From Conus ventricosus (Eukaryota > Mollusca > Gastropoda > Neogastropoda > Conidae): a stretch of 64,000 bases of DNA. Below, piece after piece: positions 58,814-64,000 of this stretch. Location of the stretch: assembly GCA_018398815.1 (NCBI GenBank), contig CM031595.1, forward strand, positions 51,041,489 to 51,105,488. Direction: 5' to 3'. Position 1 is the stretch's first letter. Each line of letters opens with the position of its first letter. A model generated the notes under the pieces. That model saw only the letters and a program-made list of their open reading frames with translations, made no database searches and was not told the origin of the DNA. The translations under genes were made by a program, and so were the position numbers.

Positions 58814-59551
58814 TTATGGAATATTTATAAAAAATTGGATCAGGTCTCCTCTGATCCTCCTTCCTTTCAGTGAGTGTAATTGGAGATAGTGTAATCTTTC
58901 ATTATAGTTTAAATTCCTACATTCTTTCAGGATTTTAGTAGCTCGCCTTTGTACATTTTCTATCATTTTTGACTGTCTCTTGAGATGGGGACTCCAAATT
59001 ACATTAGCGTATTCGAGATGAGGTCTAACAAATGCTTTAAATAACTTGATAAATGTCTCCCTTTCTAGGAAGGTAAAAGTTCTCCTGATGAGTCCCATCA
59101 TCTGATTTGCTTTGTTCACCACTCTCTGGATGTGAGGATCAAAGGATAGATCTTTATCAAAGGTTACTCCCAGATCTGTTTCTTCATCACATGTATTTAT
59201 TTTCTGTAATTCGTCATTCACAATCATAGTATATTCGAACTGTTTATTCTTTTTGCCAATGTGCATCACCTTACATTTTGCTACATTGAAGTAAAGGTTC
59301 CATTCATCTGACCATTCTTGTAGCTTGTTTATGTCCTGTTGGATCTTTGTGCTATTTGTTGCCTTATCATATGCCCTGATATGGCCCTTTGCGGTCGGCT
59401 GGGCTATAAGCAACATTATCTTATCTTGCCTTATCATATATTTTGTGTCATCTGCAAATATTTTGCATGTGGTTTGAGTCATGTCCGGTAAATCATTGAT
59501 GAACACAGTGAATAATATGGGCCCTAGGATACTACCCTGTGGAAACTCCAC
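58814..59551 (-). CDS. LINE reverse transcriptase, open segment spanning a small insertion
   Basis: A 245-codon open frame covers PQGSILGPILF, KIFADDTKYMI and then about 22 codons contributed by the inserted unit and its duplicated target, before resuming with KATNSTKIQQDINKLQEW and DLGVTFDKDLSFDPH. The inserted residues follow directly after the catalytic aspartates, so the enzyme is unlikely to work although the frame stays open. Confidence 0.75.
   Translation of the reverse strand: MEFPQGSILGPILFTVFINDLPDMTQTTCKIFADDTKYMIRQDKIMLLIAQPTAKGHIRAYDKATNSTKIQQDINKLQEWSDEWNLYFNVAKCKVMHIGKKNKQFEYTMIVNDELQKINTCDEETDLGVTFDKDLSFDPHIQRVVNKANQMMGLIRRTFTFLERETFIKLFKAFVRPHLEYANVIWSPHLKRQSKMIENVQRRATKILKECRNLNYNERLHYLQLHSLKGRRIRGDLIQFFINIP
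59373..59425 (-). mobile_element. 53-bp mobile unit inserted in LINE RT frame
   Basis: The unit is identical to 56610-56662 in inverse orientation. TTGCCTTATCATAT flanks it at 59359-59372 and 59426-59439, a 14-bp target duplication. The 67 added bases together with one apparent lost base give 66, so the LINE frame is preserved. Confidence 0.8.
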
Positions 59552-60640
59552 TTAGGACCTCAGATGTCTTGGATCTCTCTTCTCCCACTCTCACTAACTG
59601 TGACCTTCCTTTAAGAAAACCTCTAATCCAGTTTAAAACATTACCAATTACTCCATATGCTTTTAGTTTAGTTAGCAGCCTTTCGTGGGGGACAGAATCA
59701 AATGCCTTTCTAAAATCCAAGTACATTATATCAATTGGCTCCCCATTATCTACCAATTCTGTTAGGTTGTCTATTACTTCTAGTAATGTGTGACACATGA
59801 TCTCCTCTTCCTAAATTCATGTTGGCATTTAGCATATAAATCATTTTCAGTAAAATGAGCAACTACCACATCCCTTACAAAGCTCTCTAAAAATCTTACA
59901 TGCAATACAAGTCAAACTCACCGGCCTGTAATTACCTGGGTCTGTTTTGGAACCTTTTTTAAATATGCTGTGACCTCTGCAGTCTTCCAATCTCTAGGCA
60001 AGGATCCTGTTTCTAAGGATTTGTTAAATATATTGCATAGTGGACTAGCTATCTCATCACTTACTTCTTTTAACACTCGTGGTGGAATGAGATCGGGACC
60101 TTGAGACTTGTTAGGATTTAATTCTTTCAATTTGCTTTTAACTGCATGTGTGGTTACCCTTACATCACATATAGATACCCCATCAGATCGGGAACACTCT
60201 GGTAAGTTTGGGACACTACTTATGTCCTCACGTGTAAAAACGCTAGAGAAGAAGTCGTTTAGCGTTTCCCGCCTTTTCTTTATCATTATCTACCAAACTT
60301 CCATCTTTCCCTTTCAATGTGCCTATTCCAGTGTTTATTTTTATCTTTTCTTTAACATATTTCCAGAACATTTTGGGGTTACTTTTTACTTTCTTTACCT
60401 ATTTCTCTTTCGTAATTTTTACGGCTTCTCTTAACAAGTCTGTTGGGTTAAATTCCTTATTTCAATATATCTTAAGTAATCCCGTCCTGATTTGGTGCAA
60501 AAGTATCTTTTGAACATCTTATATTTTCTTTTGATTGTTTTTAAATGCTTTTCCATCCATCCATATCGGCTTTATGTTTTTTACTGAACCTATTTTCGCT
60601 TTTGGAATGCACTCTTCCATACCTGTTGTTATGAAATGCT

Positions 60641-61505
60641 GCTGTCTCGCGTTTTTTAGTAAGATTCTGGTGGGAAAAAAGCGGCTATTCCATTTTTAAG
60701 AAGTTGAAGTGGAAGAGAATTGACGTATGGCTTGACGATTTTACTTACGAAGTGAGGGGTCCCCGTTGTCTCAAGGTAAGGCGCTTTTCACTTCCGGGTG
60801 AATGTCGGTTGTGTCAGGGAACAAGAGACTGCCACTGTTTTGGATCGTCCGCATTTATGTATAGGAACTGAACTAAGTAAGTGTGACTGAGATAAGATAT
60901 TTACTCTGTGTGATGTTTGTGTTCTGCTGAAATCGCCGATGTTTCATTTTCACTTTGGTTCATGATCATCTGACCGAGTGATTCACTGTTGTGAATCAGA
61001 CATAAGATGTCTTAACATTCAGACCACGATTCAGGAAGTAGACCTCCAATGATTCTAATGATTATATTGGTGACTTTATGCTGACCTTAGTTCGTGACAG
61101 CTAAATTTAGCAACAGGGAGAGATGGTGGTGATGGCGTTACCAACGAAGACTGTAAGGAAAGGAGGAAAGATAGGTGGAGGATCTTTTAATTTGGATAAA
61201 TTTTGCTGTCTTCTTCTTCCTAAAACACCGGTTCACTCAAAAACGAGTAGGTCACCAGCGCGCTGTCTTGCCATAATTATAACAGTATTTTTATCATATC
61301 ATTTGACACAGTCACAGTATAATCATAATAATTTAGATGATAGAAGAGCCCATGACTTTAAATGTTGAAAATAATGATAATCATAACAATTGTAGTGTGT
61401 ATATATTCGACAATCATCGTCCAGTGTCAAACTGCACACACTGTCACTAGTGTCAGAGCCTCAAGACAAAGTATAAACCTTGAGCTTAGGGATGTGCCAC
61501 CCTTC
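60641..61505. other. no assigned feature
   Basis: I see no coding motif. A splice-donor-like AAGGTAAG lies at about 60774 in GC-richer sequence that could be a promoter or first exon, but nothing supports it further. Confidence 0.4.
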
Positions 61506-61724
61506 TGTAGTGTCCAGCCAATGACAATCCTTGTTATATATTTACAGTCGTTGTCATGGAGACTGGTCCGGCAATGAGCATGTGAATTGGAGAGTAACAG
61601 TTCTACCAGAGATCTGCCATTAGTCAAGTAAACGGCGCTCTGCGGGCTCAAACACACGGGCTGTGTTTCTCATCTGTTTGTGTTGCTATTGTATGAGTTA
61701 AACAGACACACAGATACTACAAAA

Positions 61725-61742
61725 TGGCGACGAGGATGGGAT
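61725..61742 (+). promoter_or_regulatory. tRNA-Ser primer-binding site
   Basis: TGGCGACGAGGATGGGAT starts three bases after the left LTR. It is complementary to the 3' end of a widely conserved animal serine tRNA (GCT anticodon; ...ATCCCATCCTCGTCG plus CCA), as I recall that tRNA. Confidence 0.75.
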
Positions 61743-61870
61743 GGGCACGGAGAAGATACTTTGGATTCCGAATGTTGCTGCCCCTCAGAGACAATAACAA
61801 CAGTGACAATTTCGTTTGGAAGATATGTTCATGTGCATTGCCTGTTCAGTATCTAGACAGACATTTCATT

Positions 61871-61885
61871 CAAGGTGGAGAGGGA
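61871..61885 (+). promoter_or_regulatory. polypurine tract
   Basis: AAGGTGGAGAGGGA ends directly at the TG of the right LTR, the position required for plus-strand priming. Confidence 0.7.
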
Positions 61886-62108
61886 TGTAGTGTCCAAGCC
61901 AATGACAATCCTTGTTATATATTTACAGTCGTTGTCATGGAGACTGGTCCGGAAATGAGCATGTGAATTGTAGAGTAACAGTTCTACCAGAGGTCTGCCA
62001 TTAGTCAAGTAAACGGCACTCTGCGGGCTCAAACACACGGGCTGTGTTTCTCATCTGTTTGTGTGTGCTATTGTATTAGTTAAACAGACACACAGATACT
62101 ACACCTTC

Positions 62109-63065
62109 CACCCCCACCCCATTCCCCTTTTCAAAAGAAAAAAAAAATAAAGGTATGAATTCCCAAATCAGAAAGTCAAAGAGAAAACAAAATTACTCTT
62201 AAATGGTGGAAAAAGGAACTTGATCAGGCATCTGAAAAATGATTGTTTTAAGCAATTGAATTTTGCCCTTAAAATCAAGATGAAATGTACTTAAGATATG
62301 TGATTGCAACACAGGGTTGAGTGTCACAAAGAACAAAAATCACAACAGGTGACAGCAGGTCAAGTAATGAATGACTGTTGCACTCTAGTTACCCACGATC
62401 TTAATGCTTCAAGCTTTATGGGTATAAGAATTCTGAAAGGTATGACTGAATGCATTAATTCATGAGCAACTCATGAGACACTCATGAAAGTGAAAAAACA
62501 GGTCCTCTCTAAATTTCAAGGGCTAAATACGTCCTCTTTGGATTTGCAGGATTGTGTAGAAGGTACACTTGAGAGCTAAAAATAGAACTTGTCAGTCCAG
62601 CTCAAAATTAACCTCATGCAATAGATGTGCAGGAACACATCTTTACATAGAGTAATGCTGCCATATGTGGCTGGGCATCATGAATAATTCATGACAAACT
62701 TCATGTTGTTCACATCTCCTTCCTCCTTGGATTTGTTCATTGTAGGATTGTTGAGATGAAGGTGACACTTGAGAGCTAAGATTGGTTGTGTTAGTCCTCC
62801 TAGACAAGTGGGAAGGATGGAATTCTTACCTGTTATTACAACAAGTCATTAAGTTACAGTGTGGGCTTGCTTATTCCAGCCAGCGGCCATGTTTTCTACA
62901 TCATAGAGCCATTCGGGCTCTCAGGCAGCATTGTTTACTGTGCATGACCCTCCTGATAACACGTGTTGTCTGCGCTGTTTACGTGTCATGAAAACACTGT
63001 GCGCTTTCGCATCTTGGTATCTTTTATGTTTACGTACACAGGTATGAATACTCACTCACCCAAGC
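62109..63065. other. no gene; one weak internal duplication
   Basis: A phrase with TTGGATTTG...GTAGGATTGT...GACACTTGAGAGCTAA is seen near 62537-62580 and again near 62728-62783. Otherwise anonymous. Confidence 0.45.
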
Positions 63066-63069
63066 TAGG

Positions 63070-63082
63070 GTCAAGAGAGAGA

Positions 63083-63130
<48 letters not shown>

Positions 63131-63289
63131 CAGAGAGACAGACAGACAGACAGATACACATGCACAAACACACACACACATACATACATACACATGCATG
63201 CATGCACATGCGCGTGGGCACATACACACACACAAAGTCACTCTCACACACATACACACATACACACACATACAACAATGTCATATGCA

Positions 63290-63354
<65 letters not shown>

Positions 63355-63420
63355 CCCACACACACATATGTACAGACACACACATACACACACACACACA
63401 CACACAACACACACACACAC

Positions 63421-63480
<60 letters not shown>
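63070..63480. repeat. (AG)n then (CA)n microsatellite complex
   Basis: AG-rich sequence at 63075-63135 is followed by ACAG units and long interrupted CA runs to 63478. Confidence 0.95.
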
Positions 63481-63555
63481 CACCCAAGCACACCCCATAT
63501 GACAGGACCTTTTTTGGCCTGTCTTTTATTGCTTGTTATCATTTTTGTTTTTACA

Positions 63556-63719
63556 TGTATTGGGTTCAGAAGGATTACAAATCATATAATAGAACAAAAT
63601 GAGAGAGACAGATAGACAGCTCTAGACAGACAGACATGTATTGGGTTCAGAAGGATTACAAATCATATAACAGAACAAAATGAGAGAGAGAGACAGATAG
63701 ACAGCTCTAGACAGACAGA
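63556..63719. repeat. two-copy ~80-bp tandem duplication
   Basis: The unit GTATTGGGTTCAGAAGGATT through GACAGACAGAC occurs twice in tandem, differing by a T/C change and extra AG pairs. Confidence 0.9.
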
Positions 63720-63990
<271 letters not shown>

Positions 63991-64000
63991 ACATGAGAGG

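Larger units (their letters stand above)
58432..60640 (-). mobile_element. CR1-like LINE, 5'-truncated
   Basis: On the minus strand the RT domain begins with an NKSQGPDLIPPRVLKE block (about 60110), continues with MYLDFRKAFDSVPHERLL (about 59720), QGSILGPILF (about 59535) and FADDTKY (about 59450), and ends with the HLEYANVIWSPHLKRQS and RRIRGDLIQFF blocks. A (TAG)n tract at 58432-58457 is probably the 3' tail. Frameshifts near 59910 and 59540 and a small insertion at 59373-59425 interrupt it. The endonuclease domain is missing. Confidence 0.85.
61506..62103 (+). mobile_element. miniature LTR retroelement (TRIM-like), 598 bp
   Basis: Two terminal repeats, 61506-61721 and 61886-62103, both begin TGTAGTGTCC and end GATACTACA, with about seven differences between them. 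The 5-bp target duplication CCTTC lies at 61501-61505 and 62104-62108. Between the repeats are only 164 bp, holding a primer-binding site and a polypurine tract but no open gene. It must be mobilised by enzymes supplied by another LTR element. Confidence 0.9.

Overview
This is a window of an animal nuclear genome, not a prokaryote. It has long introns with GT-AG borders, very dense (CA)n, (GA)n and poly-C tracts, and a broad mix of degraded transposable elements. The SINE, DIRS, Penelope-like and piggyBac content and the repeat style fit a marine invertebrate, most likely a gastropod mollusc. That placement is inference, because no species-diagnostic gene is present.

Layout. Positions 1-13900 are repeats: a LINE with an open reverse transcriptase frame (about 1000-2229), a 162-bp tandem duplication at its broken 5' end, several LINE fragments (4561-5273, 7921-9375, 9990-10720 with 12790-13110), and a palindromic Penelope-like element (10780-12735) with a GIY-YIG endonuclease frame and a 12-bp target duplication inside one of those LINEs. 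From 14416 to about 47170 lies the one recognisable host gene, on the + strand. It has about eleven exons and encodes a single-pass membrane protein: an acidic N-terminus, one transmembrane helix, an SPFH/band-7-like domain, a cysteine-rich insert and a charged helical C-terminus. From 47900 to 64000 there is no confident host gene. That part holds LINE and SINE remnants, a degenerate hammerhead-like motif between 140-bp direct repeats, a decayed piggyBac copy (52044-about 55015), a CR1-like LINE (58432-60640), a miniature LTR element (61506-62103) and large microsatellites.

The host gene is loaded with transposons. Intronic insertions include three TTAA-flanked non-autonomous piggyBac relatives (17769-19708, 28042-29519, 43872-45200), a long tRNA-derived SINE nested in the first of them, and a 6.6-kb DIRS retroelement (31863-38503) with inverted termini and an internal complementary region. 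A fourth piggyBac relative (38723-41608) appears to sit inside a 51-nt coding exon. Three further single-base frame breaks occur in exons. The copy shown is therefore either a decayed or insertion-carrying allele, or an assembly with residual indels.

Signals most worth following up: the four truncated piggyBac families that each keep only an acidic transposase N-terminus; a 53-bp two-hairpin mobile unit present as two identical copies, each with its own target duplication; the miniature LTR element with a serine-tRNA primer site; and the degenerate hammerhead-like fold.
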